A DNA stretch of 64,000 nucleotides from Exiguobacterium sibiricum 7-3 (GTDB lineage Bacteria > Bacillota > Bacilli > Exiguobacteriales > Exiguobacteriaceae), in contig NZ_KK211190.1 of the NCBI RefSeq assembly GCF_000620865.1, positions 2,121,971-2,185,970 on the forward strand, read 5' to 3'. Of the stretch, positions 53,188 to 64,000 are shown in pieces. A model generated the notes under the pieces. The model did no database searches. It worked only from the letters and a program-made list of their open reading frames with translations, and had not been told where the DNA came from. Positions within the stretch are counted from its first letter, which is position 1; each line of letters starts with the position of its first letter. The position numbers and the translations under genes are program-made.

Positions 53188-54981
53188 TCATCGATCTTTC
53201 AAACGCCGTTTCCGTTCGATGATCGCCTGCATTAGCTCCGCTTGAGCACGGATATCTGTTTGTTGACTCAACTGCGACTTTTCCTCATCCAGTGTCCGCC
53301 GTTGTCGTTCATTTTGAACGGCACGAATATAATGACTCAATAAATCCGGATCATATTCCGGCATTAACATAAACTCTAGATCCGCTACGATTCGCTGAAG
53401 CGATGCATCGTGGAGCATCGTCAGAAAGCGATCGGGATCCGCTGGGGTGTTTGTTCCGTAAAATTCATATAGTTTCCCTGCAATCAGTTGATGGGCAGGA
53501 TCGTTAAATGCCACACCAAGTTGATCACGTACCTCAAGACCTACTTCCTCTGAACGGATCATATAGGCGAGCAGAAACCGTTCGGCTCGTTTCCAATTCG
53601 AGAAGGTACGGTCTTGAGGAGAAGATGTCACGACTTGTGTCTGTTGCCGCCGCTCTTGTTTCGGTTTAGCCTGTTGCGGTTGCAACGGCTTAACTTGCGA
53701 CAGCAGTGATTCTTTCGACAAGTGGAACTCTTCAGCCAGTTTCCCTAAATAGATGTCGCGTAACAATGGATTGGCCGTTCGGCCAATCTCCTCAAGCATA
53801 GTTTCAATATAACGGACCCGTTCTCCTTCTAATCGAAGGTTTTTTCCTTGCCGAAAATAAAAAGATTTGAATTCAAGGCTTGAAATCCGTTCCTGCTCGA
53901 TTAAACGAAGAAATATCTCTTCCGATTGGGCACCGATGAAAGAATCGGGGTCCTCTCCATCCGGAAGACGAATTACAGAACAATCGACCGCAACATCTTC
54001 TAATAAACGTAATGCTTTAAGTGTCGCGGCACGTCCCGCTTTGTCTCCGTCATAACAAACTATGACTTCATCGACGATTCTTGCTAAATTTTGAGCATGG
54101 ACCGGAGTCAATGCTGTCCCGAGAGAAGCTACCGTATAGGGTATACCCGCTTGAGCGACACGTACAACATCTAAATTCCCTTCCACAAGTACAACTTGCT
54201 TATTTTTTCGCATTGCACCACGTGCCTGTGCGAAACCAAACAGCAATTCGCTTTTATTAAAAAGAGGAGTTTCCGCTGTGTTGACATATTTCGGGTCCCT
54301 TCCGTCAATGGAGCGACCACTGAATCCAACAATCGTGCCATCACGATCTGAAATTGGAAATACGACCCGTCCATTGAATCGATCGCGATAATCGCCATCT
54401 CTGCCTATTGAAATCAACCCTGCTTCTACCATCTCATCCAAATCAAAGTTACGCCGTGCCAATGAATCCACCGTGAACCGGTCCTGGTCCGGTGCGTAAC
54501 CGAGTTTAAACTCCCGCATCGCCGGTTCTTGGATTCCGCGTTGTTCGAGATATTCTCTTCCGGCGTCACCGGCAGCTGTCTGCAACATGACTTCATGATA
54601 CAAATCTGCCACGATCCGGTGTGCTTCCCGCATTCGATATTTTTTTTCTTGATCGGGTGTGGACTCCGTTTGATCAGACCGTTCAAATTCCGGTAATTTG
54701 ATGTCTGTTCGGTCCGCCAGCTTGACGACGGCTTCCGGAAAACTCATTCCTTCCGTTTCCATGACAAAAGTAATGGCGTTTCCCCCTGCCCCACATCCGA
54801 AACAATAATACATGCCTTTATCCGGAGAAACAGAAAAAGAAGGGGATTTTTCAGAGTGAAAAGGACATAACCCTGAATAACGATTCCCTTGTTTTTTTAA
54901 TTCTACACGTTCTGATATCAATTCAACGATATCCGTTGCTTGTCGGACTTGGTCAACCAATTCGTCAGGAAGCCGTTTCAA
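53188..54981 (-). CDS. dnaG: DNA primase
   Basis: 597-aa primase that makes RNA primers at the fork. The CHC2 zinc finger has [11 protein letters not shown] and [10 protein letters not shown]; the TOPRIM has [16 protein letters not shown], and [10 protein letters not shown]-like [13 protein letters not shown]. The helicase-binding C-terminal domain follows. It starts at TTG behind GGAGAGGTGA. dnaG-rpoD order is that of B. subtilis. Confidence 0.96.
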   Translation of the reverse strand: MKRLPDELVDQVRQATDIVELISERVELKKQGNRYSGLCPFHSEKSPSFSVSPDKGMYYCFGCGAGGNAITFVMETEGMSFPEAVVKLADRTDIKLPEFERSDQTESTPDQEKKYRMREAHRIVADLYHEVMLQTAAGDAGREYLEQRGIQEPAMREFKLGYAPDQDRFTVDSLARRNFDLDEMVEAGLISIGRDGDYRDRFNGRVVFPISDRDGTIVGFSGRSIDGRDPKYVNTAETPLFNKSELLFGFAQARGAMRKNKQVVLVEGNLDVVRVAQAGIPYTVASLGTALTPVHAQNLARIVDEVIVCYDGDKAGRAATLKALRLLEDVAVDCSVIRLPDGEDPDSFIGAQSEEIFLRLIEQERISSLEFKSFYFRQGKNLRLEGERVRYIETMLEEIGRTANPLLRDIYLGKLAEEFHLSKESLLSQVKPLQPQQAKPKQERRQQTQVVTSSPQDRTFSNWKRAERFLLAYMIRSEEVGLEVRDQLGVAFNDPAHQLIAGKLYEFYGTNTPADPDRFLTMLHDASLQRIVADLEFMLMPEYDPDLLSHYIRAVQNERQRRTLDEEKSQLSQQTDIRAQAELMQAIIERKRRLKDR

Positions 54982-55024
54982 TTGGTCACCTCTCCTTTCG
55001 AACGTTTATATACATATACCCGCA

Positions 55025-55056
55025 ATGAAACGGAACGAATACTCGTTCCGTTTCAT
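55025..55056. repeat. Strong inverted repeat without T run upstream of dnaG
   Basis: ATGAAACGGAACGA-ATAC-TCGTTCCGTTTCAT is a perfect 14-bp stem with a 4-nt loop between the PSRP gene and dnaG. Neither strand continues with a T run, so it may be a weak terminator, an RNA-stability hairpin or an operator. Confidence 0.7.
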
Positions 55057-55118
55057 TAGAAAATTTACATCATCTCATTAAGCAGCTAGATTAGTATACT
55101 ACGTGAAACCATTCTTTA

Positions 55119-55928
55119 CTAGTCATGTGATTTGCCCGAAATCCCTGTCAAGATGAGATTCGCCGTTTCCTCGACCGCTTTATTCGTCACATCGATGACT
55201 TGGCAACCGATTCGGTCATACAGATTTTTCGCATAATCGAGTTCACGATTGATTCGGTCCATTTGGGCATAAGCCGCTTCCGGTTTCAGTCCAAGCGACC
55301 GTAAACGTTCCATCCGGATATCAATCAGCTTCTCTGGAGAAATCAATAGTCCAAAACATTTTTCTTTTGGAATATCAAACAGTTCTTCCGGCGGTATCGA
55401 TTCCGGAACGAGCGGTACATTCGCAACTTTATAACGTTTTAACGCCAAATACTGTGACAACGGAGTCTTCGAGGTACGGGAGACCCCGATCAACACGATA
55501 TCTGCCCGTTTGATACCGCGCGGATCGCGACCGTCATCATATTTCACTGCAAATTCAACAGCTTCAATTTTCCGGAAATACTCTTCGTCCAACCGGTAAA
55601 TCAGTCCCGGTTCTTCTTTCGGCTGCATCCCAAGACGCCCTTCCATCGTATCCAGTAACGGACCCAACAGATCAATCGCCTTGACTTCATGCGCATGTGC
55701 CGTTTCAGCAAGAAGCCGGCGGTGTGTAGCATGGACGATGGTATAGACGATTGTCGCTTGCTCTTCTTTTGCATGTAACACTAAATCATAAATGACTTGA
55801 TCGTCATCGACGAATGGTATCCGGACCGTTTCAATTGCTTGCTCCGGAAACTGGATCGCCGCTGCCCGCACGACCAATTCACATGTTTCACCGACCGAGT
55901 CACTTACTACATAAATGCGTTGTCTCAT
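55119..55928 (-). CDS. yqfL: Pyruvate, phosphate dikinase regulatory protein (DUF299)
   Basis: 269-aa kinase/pyrophosphorylase of the PSRP family, which switches PPDK off and on by phosphorylation. The P-loop-like GVSRTSKTPLS is at about 148-158; the family core YVVSDSVGETCELVVRA is at the N-terminus. In B. subtilis YqfL acts with CcpN, whose gene lies 14 bp upstream here, so a role in gluconeogenic control is likely. No PPDK gene is in the window. AGGAGG precedes the ATG. Confidence 0.9.
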   Translation of the reverse strand: MRQRIYVVSDSVGETCELVVRAAAIQFPEQAIETVRIPFVDDDQVIYDLVLHAKEEQATIVYTIVHATHRRLLAETAHAHEVKAIDLLGPLLDTMEGRLGMQPKEEPGLIYRLDEEYFRKIEAVEFAVKYDDGRDPRGIKRADIVLIGVSRTSKTPLSQYLALKRYKVANVPLVPESIPPEELFDIPKEKCFGLLISPEKLIDIRMERLRSLGLKPEAAYAQMDRINRELDYAKNLYDRIGCQVIDVTNKAVEETANLILTGISGKSHD

Positions 55929-55942
55929 CTGTGAACCTCCTC

Positions 55943-56572
55943 TTAAAGTTCTTCATCTCGTGCCAGCGCGACCAACACTTTCGTCATGTTTGTCTTCGTC
56001 ATGCGTCCGACGACTTTTAAGATTCCGTCCACCTGTTCAACGACGGGCATGGAATCGATCTGTTTTTCGATGAGTTTCATCCCTGCCCCGATCAATGTCT
56101 CTGATTTCTCACAAACCGTCAGATTCGGCATCCGTGTCATGATGATGTTAACAGGTAACGAGTCCAGTTCCTGATTCCCGATCGCCGCCCGTAAAAAGTC
56201 TTTCCGTGACAAGACACCGACTAGCGCATGATCTTTTCCGACGACGAACAGAGAGCCGACGTCTTCGAGGAACAGATGGACGATTGCATCGTAAACAGTC
56301 ATCCCTTCATGAATGACTTTCGCTGAAGACATGAATTCGCCAACGGTCAACGTATCCAATTTTTCATGCAACATGGAGGTGTTTTTTTTACCGACATACA
56401 TATAACCGACGCGTGGACGTGCTTCCAGCATTCCAGTCATCGTCAAAATCGATAAGTCCGGACGTAAGGTCGCCCGTGTCAAGGAGAGTTCAGATGCAAT
56501 CTGCTCTCCTGTGATCGGACCGTTTTCTTTGACGATTTGGAGTATTTTTTTCTGCCGTTCATTTAACTTCAT
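55943..56572 (-). CDS. ccpN: Transcriptional regulator with CBS domains, CcpN-like
   Basis: 209 aa. An N-terminal winged helix (QKKILQIVKENGPITGEQIASELSLTRATLRPDLSIL) precedes two CBS domains (about 70-135 and 140-205), which bind nucleotides. In B. subtilis CcpN represses gapB and pckA on glucose independently of CcpA. Length and context (glyS-ccpN-yqfL) match B. subtilis yqzB. Confidence 0.92.
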   Translation of the reverse strand: MKLNERQKKILQIVKENGPITGEQIASELSLTRATLRPDLSILTMTGMLEARPRVGYMYVGKKNTSMLHEKLDTLTVGEFMSSAKVIHEGMTVYDAIVHLFLEDVGSLFVVGKDHALVGVLSRKDFLRAAIGNQELDSLPVNIIMTRMPNLTVCEKSETLIGAGMKLIEKQIDSMPVVEQVDGILKVVGRMTKTNMTKVLVALARDEEL

Positions 56573-56591
56573 CGGCTCATCCGTCCTTTAT

Positions 56592-58652
56592 TCACACTAA
56601 AGTGAGTGCATTGAATCGTGCGACTTGTTCAATCGCCGTCGCAAATCGTTTCATCTCGCTAAGACGATTCGTCCGAACTGCTTCGTCATCCGCCATGATC
56701 ATCGTTCCATCAAAATAAGCAGTAATGGCCGGAACACTCGATTCGAGCACTTGAATCGCTTGACTATAGTCAGAGGCTTGAACTGCCGCTTCCACTTTTG
56801 GAATCAGTTGCTCGATTTGTTCATGCAAGGCACGTTCGGCTTCATTTTCAAAGAGCGCTGGATTTACCGCAACAACCGTCTCTGCTTTTTTCGAGATGTT
56901 CAAGACACGGCTGAGTTGCTCCACTGTCTTCTTAAAGGTCGGTTGTTGTGTGGCCTGTTCAAGCATTGATGCGCGTTTTTCGTTTGCTTCGACCGTCAAC
57001 TTCGGATCAAGTGCCGCTTCGATGACATCATGACGATATCCTTTTTCCGACAAGCGGAACTTCAGACGCTGATTGAAGAAGTCTTCCATTGCTGCTTTAA
57101 CTGTTTCTGCATCCGCTTGATAAAGACCTGCTTTTAATTGAGCAGACACAACGAAATCGATTAGCTCTGACAACGTCATGTCAATCTGACGGTCTGAAAG
57201 AATCTGAACAATTCCTTGTGCTTGGCGTCGTAACGCATATGGATCGGCCGAACCGCTTGGGATCATCCCGACACCGAAGAAACCAGCCACGCTGTCCATC
57301 TTATCGAGAACAGCTAACACTGTACCTGTTGGTGTGCTCGGACTTTCATCCCCAGCAAAACGCGGTAAGTAGTGTTCCCGGATCGCCGCTGCGACTTCGG
57401 CGTTTTCACCTTTCATATTGGCGTAACGTTCGCCCATCATACCTTGCAGTTCTGTAAATTCATAAACCATTTGGCTGACAAGATCGAATTTATAAATCGT
57501 TCCCGCACGTTCGACTTTCACTTTATCCGCACTGAATCGTTCCGCCAATTGCAGAGCCATCTCGCGCACACGACGGACTTTTTCGCCTGTCGTTCCGAGT
57601 TTTTCATGGAAGACGATTTTATCAAGTCGCGTTGCCTGGGCATCGATATCGGCTTTTTTATCTTCCTCATAGAAAAACTGTGCATCCGCAAGACGTGCCC
57701 GAATGACTTTCTCGTTTCCGCGGGCTACGTTCTCGAGATGCGTCGCATTCCCATTACGGACAGTGACGAAGTAGTGAAGCAACGTCCCGTCTTTTTTTAC
57801 CGGGAAATAACGTTGGTGTTCCTTCATCGTCGTGATCAGTACTTCTTCCGGCAGTTCGAGATAGGCTTCGTCAAACGCCCCGAATAATGCCGTAGGGTAT
57901 TCCACTAAGTTCGTAACTTCCTCAAGCAATGTCGGATCAATCGGTACTTCAAATCCTTCTTGTTCGCTGAGTTTTTGAATCTGATCTTCAATCAGCTGAC
58001 GACGCTGTTCGTAACTGACAATGACATGTTCTCCGGCAAGTGCCTCAACATAAGCATTCGGTCGTAAAATCGTAATGTCCTGTCCAAGGAAACGGTGTCC
58101 GCGTGACGTCCGTCCGGTCGCAACATTTGCCACTTCAAATGGAATCACTTGGTCATCCAGTAAGGCAATCATCCAACGAATCGGGCGCATGTAGCGTAAT
58201 GACTGAGTACTCCAACGCATATTTTTCGGGAACGACATCGCTTCAACGATTTGTTTGAGTCCCGGCAGAAGCGTTGCTGTTTCTTGTCCTGATTCTTTGC
58301 GCGTCGCAAAGATGTATTCGATTCCCTTCTCTTCTTGAAGGAACAGATCATCCGTCGTCAAACCTTTACCGCGTGCAAATCCTTGAGCGGCTTTTGTCCA
58401 ATTGCCGTCCGCGTCCACCGCAATCCGTTTCGCCGGGCCTTTAAGCGTCTCTTCTAAGTCAGCCTGACGTTCCGATATTCCGGTTACGAGTACTGCTAAA
58501 CGACGTGGCGTCGAAAATGATTCAATCGTGTCGAACGTAATACGTGCTTCACTTAAGAATGTCGTCACACGGTCTTTTAATTGTATCTCCGATTGTAAGA
58601 CGAAACGGGCAGGCATTTCTTCCAGACCGATTTCAAGTAATAACTCATGCAT
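56592..58652 (-). CDS. glyS: Glycyl-tRNA synthetase beta subunit
   Basis: 686-aa subunit of the alpha2-beta2 GlyRS. It begins [17 protein letters not shown], the family start, so ATG at 58652 is preferred over the GTG three codons before it. PMRWG-like [13 protein letters not shown] and [11 protein letters not shown] are seen. The C-terminal part resembles an anticodon-binding domain. It overlaps glyQ by 8 bp, and they share a T-box leader. Confidence 0.95.
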   Translation of the reverse strand: MHELLLEIGLEEMPARFVLQSEIQLKDRVTTFLSEARITFDTIESFSTPRRLAVLVTGISERQADLEETLKGPAKRIAVDADGNWTKAAQGFARGKGLTTDDLFLQEEKGIEYIFATRKESGQETATLLPGLKQIVEAMSFPKNMRWSTQSLRYMRPIRWMIALLDDQVIPFEVANVATGRTSRGHRFLGQDITILRPNAYVEALAGEHVIVSYEQRRQLIEDQIQKLSEQEGFEVPIDPTLLEEVTNLVEYPTALFGAFDEAYLELPEEVLITTMKEHQRYFPVKKDGTLLHYFVTVRNGNATHLENVARGNEKVIRARLADAQFFYEEDKKADIDAQATRLDKIVFHEKLGTTGEKVRRVREMALQLAERFSADKVKVERAGTIYKFDLVSQMVYEFTELQGMMGERYANMKGENAEVAAAIREHYLPRFAGDESPSTPTGTVLAVLDKMDSVAGFFGVGMIPSGSADPYALRRQAQGIVQILSDRQIDMTLSELIDFVVSAQLKAGLYQADAETVKAAMEDFFNQRLKFRLSEKGYRHDVIEAALDPKLTVEANEKRASMLEQATQQPTFKKTVEQLSRVLNISKKAETVVAVNPALFENEAERALHEQIEQLIPKVEAAVQASDYSQAIQVLESSVPAITAYFDGTMIMADDEAVRTNRLSEMKRFATAIEQVARFNALTLV

Positions 58653-59535
58653 GCGATTCACCAGCTTTCGATTTAATCAATGGGAAACCTAAACGTTCCC
58701 GTTCTTCGATGAAACTTTGGGCACAGCGGCGCGACATGTTTCGGACACGGTGAATAAAGCCCGTTCGTTCCGTGACGGAAATCGCCCCTTTGGCATCCAA
58801 CAGGTTAAACGTATGTGAACATTTCAAGATATAGTCATAGGCCGGGAAGACCAGGTTCTCATCCAGTGCCCGGTTGGCTTCTTTTTCGTATTGATCGAAC
58901 AATGTGAACAAGAGATCGACATCAGATGTCTCAAACGTATATTTCGAATGTTCAAATTCCGGTTGGTAGAAGATATCTCCATATTTGAAACCGTCTGTCC
59001 AAACCAAATCAAATACACTTTCGACATCTTGGATGTACGATGCGAGACGTTCGATTCCGTACGTGATTTCAACTGCGATCGGATTACATTCAATTCCACC
59101 AACCTGTTGGAAGTACGTGAACTGTGTGATTTCCATACCGTTTAACCAGACTTCCCAACCGAGTCCGGCTGCACCAAACGTCGGGTTTTCCCAGTTATCT
59201 TCGACGAAACGAATGTCATGTTCAAGCGGATTGATGCCGAGCAATTCAAGACTTTGTAAATACAGTTCCTGAATATTGTCCGGCGACGGTTTCATGATGA
59301 CCTGGAACTGGTGATGTTGATACAAGCGGTTCGGATTTTCGCCGTAGCGTCCGTCCGCTGGCCGGCGTGATGGTTCTGTATAACAGACGTTCCATGGCTC
59401 TGGTCCAAGACTTCGTAAAAACGTCATCGGATTCATTGTTCCGGCGCCTTTTTCCACGTCATAGGCTTGCATCGTCAAGCACCCTTGTTCAGCCCAAAAT
59501 TTTTGCAGTGTTAAGATCATTTCCTGTACTGTCAT
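58645..59535 (-). CDS. glyQ: Glycyl-tRNA synthetase alpha subunit
   Basis: 296-aa catalytic subunit, class II synthetase. [19 protein letters not shown] starts it, and [38 protein letters not shown] and [17 protein letters not shown] are family stretches (conserved residues [12 protein letters not shown]). A longer frame reaches into the T-box but is not translated. GGAGGTGG lies upstream. Confidence 0.96.
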   Translation of the reverse strand: MTVQEMILTLQKFWAEQGCLTMQAYDVEKGAGTMNPMTFLRSLGPEPWNVCYTEPSRRPADGRYGENPNRLYQHHQFQVIMKPSPDNIQELYLQSLELLGINPLEHDIRFVEDNWENPTFGAAGLGWEVWLNGMEITQFTYFQQVGGIECNPIAVEITYGIERLASYIQDVESVFDLVWTDGFKYGDIFYQPEFEHSKYTFETSDVDLLFTLFDQYEKEANRALDENLVFPAYDYILKCSHTFNLLDAKGAISVTERTGFIHRVRNMSRRCAQSFIEERERLGFPLIKSKAGESHA

Positions 59536-59789
59536 CTTCAAGACTTCCACCTCCAAATTTATGCGGGAACGCAAAAACGTCCCTATGTACAACAAGGTTG
59601 TACATAGGGACGAGACGAGCCCGCGGTTCCACCCTACTTGCATACATAAGCATGCCACTCTTTGACCAGGAACACTCAAAAATGCCGTTCACACCTGCTT
59701 CATTTTCGGCTCGCACTATCCCGAAATCGCTTGACTGAACATCAGGTATTACTCCTTTTTCTCATCGTGTTCGTTTAGTTAGTTCTTCC
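59536..59789 (-). ncRNA. Glycine T-box riboswitch leader of glyQS
   Basis: The T-box core AGGGTGGAACCGCG is exact (59622-59635). It precedes a strong terminator, GTCCCTATGTACAAC / GTTGTACATAGGGAC with a 3-nt loop and T run (59574-59611). Upstream, the stem I region holds GAACGGCATTTTT, where GGC would be the glycine specifier. Uncharged tRNA-Gly would favour the antiterminator and allow glyQS expression. Confidence 0.93.
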
Positions 59790-59795
59790 GCACTT

Positions 59796-59825
59796 ATTCT
59801 ACCGAACGTACGTCGCATCTGTCAA
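59796..59825 (-). promoter_or_regulatory. glyQS promoter overlapping the recO stop
   Basis: -35 TTGACA (59820-59825), 18-bp spacer, -10 TAGAAT (59796-59801). The TGA of recO lies inside the -35 hexamer. Confidence 0.82.
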
Positions 59826-60571
59826 TCGTCTCCGAGATTCAGTAATTGATCGAGAACCCGTTTTGAACGAAGACGGAGACCGCTGTAGCGTTCCATGTAA
59901 GCATCCATGATTTGACGCAACAATCGTTTCGTTTCCGGCTTCACATCGACGGTGCCGATCCGGGAAAAGTCATAAACAGAAAAGACATATAGCATCTTGG
60001 CCACGGATTCCGTCAAATAAACAGCATGTTCATCTTCATGACGATGTCGTCTGCAAAGTAAACCCCCGTGATTCAAGGAAAAAGCGAATGGTGCTTCTGC
60101 ACTGCCGCAAATCGTACAGCCGTTTAAGTGTGGTGCGATTCCCAAATGACGCAGTAATCGGAGTTCAACGATGAAGGATACAACATCTGGATCGAGCCCT
60201 TCGTCCATCGCTTCAAGACCATCGACAAACAAATCATACAGTGCCGGTTGCGGCACCCGTTCATCGAGCGCTTTGTCTGCCAATTCAAGAAGATACATCG
60301 CATAGGCCATCAAAAACACGTCTTGACGAATTTTCGAATATCCTGTGATGACGTCTGCTGATTTTAATTGACCGAGACCACGCGAACGTGGGTACACGTA
60401 AACGGCTCGGATAAATGGTTGGCTCGCCGCATTGAAACGGCTGCCGGGTTTTTTAGCACCACGGGCCATGACGGCGAGCTTGCCATATTCACGTGTCAAC
60501 AGTGTAATGATTTTATTCGATTCACCATACACGACCGTCCGTAAGACAAGCCCTTCCGCCTTATCAATCAT
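59822..60571 (-). CDS. recO: DNA repair protein RecO
   Basis: 249-aa mediator of RecF-pathway recombination; anneals DNA and loads RecA with RecR. An N-terminal OB fold (LVLRTVVYGESNKIITLLTREYGKL) precedes a helical and zinc part with CTICG and LCRRH. It follows era by 3 bp, with the ribosome site inside the era end. Confidence 0.93.
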   Translation of the reverse strand: MIDKAEGLVLRTVVYGESNKIITLLTREYGKLAVMARGAKKPGSRFNAASQPFIRAVYVYPRSRGLGQLKSADVITGYSKIRQDVFLMAYAMYLLELADKALDERVPQPALYDLFVDGLEAMDEGLDPDVVSFIVELRLLRHLGIAPHLNGCTICGSAEAPFAFSLNHGGLLCRRHRHEDEHAVYLTESVAKMLYVFSVYDFSRIGTVDVKPETKRLLRQIMDAYMERYSGLRLRSKRVLDQLLNLGDD

Positions 60572-60574
60572 CGA

Positions 60575-61889
<1,315 letters not shown>

Positions 61890-61924
61890 TTAGGAACGGT
61901 ATTGGCCAAAAAAAGGCCGGATTC

Positions 61925-62275
61925 TTATTGTACCAAATATGGAACGAAGATGCATAGTGCAATCGCAACCGATGTAAGCGCCAACACAAGAACAGCACCG
62001 CTCGCGATGTCTTTTGCTGCTTTTGCGAGTGGATGCCATTCTTCCGTAACGAGATCAACGGTCCGCTCAAAAGCGGTATTAAACATTTCCGCACTGAGGA
62101 CAACACCAATCGTTAAACATAAAATCGCCCGTTCCATCCATGTCAGCGGTAAATATAAGGCAACTGCCAAGACGATGAGTCCAATCGTAAAATGAACTTT
62201 CATATGCCGTTCTTCCTTCATCGCCTGACGGATTCCGTTCATTGCATGGGTGAAGGGTAACCACCACGTCTTCAC
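61925..62275 (-). CDS. dgkA: Undecaprenol/diacylglycerol kinase
   Basis: 116-aa membrane kinase of the DgkA family; Gram-positive members recycle undecaprenol. Three helices and the core EMFNTAFERTVDLVTEEWHPLAKAAKDIASGAVL (key residues E-x-x-NTA-E, D, KD-SGA). It starts at GTG, overlapping the ybeY stop by 4 bp. Confidence 0.92.
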   Translation of the reverse strand: MKTWWLPFTHAMNGIRQAMKEERHMKVHFTIGLIVLAVALYLPLTWMERAILCLTIGVVLSAEMFNTAFERTVDLVTEEWHPLAKAAKDIASGAVLVLALTSVAIALCIFVPYLVQ

Positions 62276-62748
62276 AATTTTCCTCGGTACAGTTCAAAGT
62301 GATGTAGGATTTCCTCCTGACGTTTTGTCATGATGTCTTCATCTGTTTTTTCGATATGATCGTATCCGAGCAGATGCAGGAAACCGTGAACAGCCAGGAA
62401 ACCAAGCTCACGTTCGAAATGATTGCCGTATTCCGCTGCCTGTTCCCGGCAACGTTCGACCGAAATGATTAAATCACCGAGAACAACCGGTTCGTCTTCG
62501 AGTAATTCAAAATCAATTTCATCTTCTCCCAGTTCGTCCATCGCAAAGGAAATGACATCCGTCGCTTGATCTTTCCCACGCCATTCCCGGTTGATTTGCT
62601 GGATCTCATCATTCGTTACGAACGTGACAGATAATTCACTGTTCGATTCAATTTTTTCTTCCGTTGCGGTATACACTAAAATCGCTTCGACTAATTTCAG
62701 TTGCTCTTCCGTCAACAAGGTTCCTTCATCGGTCATGTAAATATTCAT
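62272..62748 (-). CDS. ybeY: Endoribonuclease YbeY
   Basis: 158-aa zinc endoribonuclease for 16S rRNA 3' maturation and ribosome quality control. The metal motif HGFLHLLGYDH is complete. GAGGAG precedes the ATG, which overlaps the pgpH stop by 4 bp. The position corresponds to B. subtilis yqfG. Confidence 0.95.
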   Translation of the reverse strand: MNIYMTDEGTLLTEEQLKLVEAILVYTATEEKIESNSELSVTFVTNDEIQQINREWRGKDQATDVISFAMDELGEDEIDFELLEDEPVVLGDLIISVERCREQAAEYGNHFERELGFLAVHGFLHLLGYDHIEKTDEDIMTKRQEEILHHFELYRGKL

Positions 62749-64000
62749 GTAAGCTCCTCTTTCTTTAATTCAGGATATTCAATCCGTTCATGGAATAATC
62801 CGGATAACGTATGGCAGGCACTTTCACCGACCCGGTAAATGTCACGTGTCGTCATTTCACATTCTGAGAATTGATCGTCAAGCAGTTTTTCACGAATGAT
62901 TTTTTTAACCAGTTCTTGAATTCCAGTTTCCGTCGGGGACTTCATGGACCGAACCGCCGCCTCGATGGAATCGACAATCATGATGACCGCGGCTTCGCGT
63001 GTTTGTGGTTTCGGACCCGAATACCGGAAATCCGCTTCATTGATTTCACCCTGTTCCGTCGCTTTCACGTAAAAATAACGGAGTAACGACGTACCGTGAT
63101 GTTCCCGGCAGATGTCGACGATGACACCCGGCAACTTTGCATCTTCCAACAATTCCACCCCGTCATCCGTATGGGCAAGAATCACTTTGGCGGATTCTTC
63201 TGGTGTCAGACGGTCGTGTGGATTGAGTCCATGTTGATTTTCAATGAAATAGAGCGGACGACGTGTTTTCCCTAAATCATGATAATACGCACCGACACGG
63301 GCGAGCAAACCATCGGCGCCGATTGCTTCACAAGCCGTCTCGGCAAGATTCGCGACCATCATACTATGATGATACGTTCCGGGAGCCTCGACCAATAGTT
63401 TTTTCAACAGTGGATGGGTCGGATTTAATAATTCCAAAAGGCGCGTCGGGGCTAAAATACCGAATGTCATCTCAAGGAACGGTAATAATCCAATCGCCAG
63501 GATGGCACTGAAGACACCGCTGGCAACGGCAAATCCCAGTAAAATCGACATCTCTTTTACTTCCAACTGACCACTGCGCATGAGTACGAAAGCGACGAAA
63601 ACAGCTGCATTCGCTAAAGCAATCGTTAAACTGCTGATAAAAATCCGCCGGCGTGACAAGCTGGAGCGCAGGAAATAGGTCGCAACCAATCCGCCTACCA
63701 ATAAGTAAATCGCAATATTAAAGCTGAAGTTCTGATTCGTGCTGTAGAAAAAAGTACCTGCTAACGCCATGAACAAGGTACTGGATAAAGCAATCCGCTC
63801 ATTCAATAAATTGCGCAAGACTAACGCTGAAAATGCTGTTGGCGTGAGTAAATAAAGGGCTGGATTGATGTCGTCTGCCAAGAAAGCCATCCCGTATGTC
63901 ACGACAAGCTGCAAAATAACAACTAGATACACCAAACTGAACAATTTTACTTTGCCCATCTTTGCATAACGTAAGTTGGACCGACTGATGAATCCGAACA
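62745..64000 (-). CDS. pgpH: Cyclic-di-AMP phosphodiesterase PgpH, 7TM-HD (5' end cut by window)
   Basis: The frame stays open to the right edge, so the N-terminal extracellular 7TMR-HDED domain is outside. In the window are about seven helices followed by an HD domain, with HHSMMVANLAE, YYHDLGK, and HTDDGVELL/REHHGT as metal ligands. PgpH hydrolyses cyclic di-AMP. The last part has DSIEAAVRS. Its gene order with ybeY-dgkA-cdd is that of B. subtilis yqfF. Confidence 0.93.
   Translation of the reverse strand, partial: FGFISRSNLRYAKMGKVKLFSLVYLVVILQLVVTYGMAFLADDINPALYLLTPTAFSALVLRNLLNERIALSSTLFMALAGTFFYSTNQNFSFNIAIYLLVGGLVATYFLRSSLSRRRIFISSLTIALANAAVFVAFVLMRSGQLEVKEMSILLGFAVASGVFSAILAIGLLPFLEMTFGILAPTRLLELLNPTHPLLKKLLVEAPGTYHHSMMVANLAETACEAIGADGLLARVGAYYHDLGKTRRPLYFIENQHGLNPHDRLTPEESAKVILAHTDDGVELLEDAKLPGVIVDICREHHGTSLLRYFYVKATEQGEINEADFRYSGPKPQTREAAVIMIVDSIEAAVRSMKSPTETGIQELVKKIIREKLLDDQFSECEMTTRDIYRVGESACHTLSGLFHERIEYPELKKEELT

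Overview
The window reads as a chromosomal core segment of a low-to-mid G+C Gram-positive (Bacillota) of the Bacillales. Gene content and order follow the Bacillus subtilis yqf/yqg region closely: comG, mgsR, yqgY, yqgX, yqgW, ltaS, glcK, yqgQ, yqgN, rpmG, pst, pbpA, sodA, then ispG, yqfW, zur-znu, nfo, cshB, ispH, nif3, trmK, cccA, rpoD, dnaG, yqfL, ccpN, glyS, glyQ, recO, era, cdd, dgkA, ybeY, pgpH. No sporulation genes are seen. The insertions between these blocks (GH57/DUF4912, a cytosolic GH13 amylase, ldh, ppx-ppk, feo) suggest Exiguobacterium or a close relative. That name is an inference from gene order and content, not from a database match.

Layout. 1-2.1 kb: start of the comG pseudopilus operon (comGC is cut by the window edge). 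2.2-8.6 kb: stress regulator MgsR, small membrane proteins, a metallo-hydrolase, lipoteichoic acid synthase, glucokinase and an M42 peptidase. 8.8-12.2 kb: acetyltransferase, lactate dehydrogenase with Rex and CcpA sites, DUF92, 5-formyl-THF cyclo-ligase and ribosomal protein L33. 12.3-15.2 kb: an alpha-glucan pair, GH57 branching enzyme fused to half a glycosyltransferase plus DUF4912. 15.3-19.9 kb: pstS-C-A-B-phoU behind a four-repeat Pho box. 20-24.4 kb: class B PBP, superoxide dismutase, cytosolic alpha-amylase. 24.5-24.7 kb: tRNA-Ile(CAU) and tRNA-Met. 24.8-27.1 kb: Na/Pi cotransporter and an unknown membrane protein, divergent around a 24-bp palindrome. 27.3-32.2 kb: ispG, a nucleotidase, and a convergent diguanylate cyclase / EAL phosphodiesterase pair. 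32.3-35.9 kb: Nnr and the Zur-controlled znuC-znuB-zur operon. 36.1-40.1 kb: ppx-ppk and a XapX protein. 40.1-42.6 kb: feoAB plus a Cys-rich partner under a perfect Fur box. 42.6-51.5 kb: HNH-like protein, nfo, cshB, an orphan sensor kinase with a substrate-binding protein, ispH, nif3, trmK. 51.6-64 kb: cccA, rpoD, dnaG, yqfL, ccpN, T-box-controlled glyQS, recO, era, cdd, dgkA, ybeY and truncated pgpH.

How it fits together. Several genes serve phosphate: high-affinity Pst uptake, low-affinity NptA uptake, and polyphosphate synthesis and turnover. Metal supply is covered by znu/zur and feo with recognisable operators. Redox and carbon signals meet at ldh. Most genes lie on the minus strand in tightly overlapping operons, with intrinsic terminators often shared between convergent genes.

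Most of the window is conserved housekeeping. The least explained parts are the orphan histidine kinase plus binding protein inserted between cshB and ispH, the branching enzyme/half-glycosyltransferase/DUF4912 pair, the HNH-like protein beside nfo, three 11-bp-phased TTGTACAA repeats over the mgsR promoter, and the probable CTG start of comGB. I found no CRISPR array, insertion sequence, prophage or attachment site.
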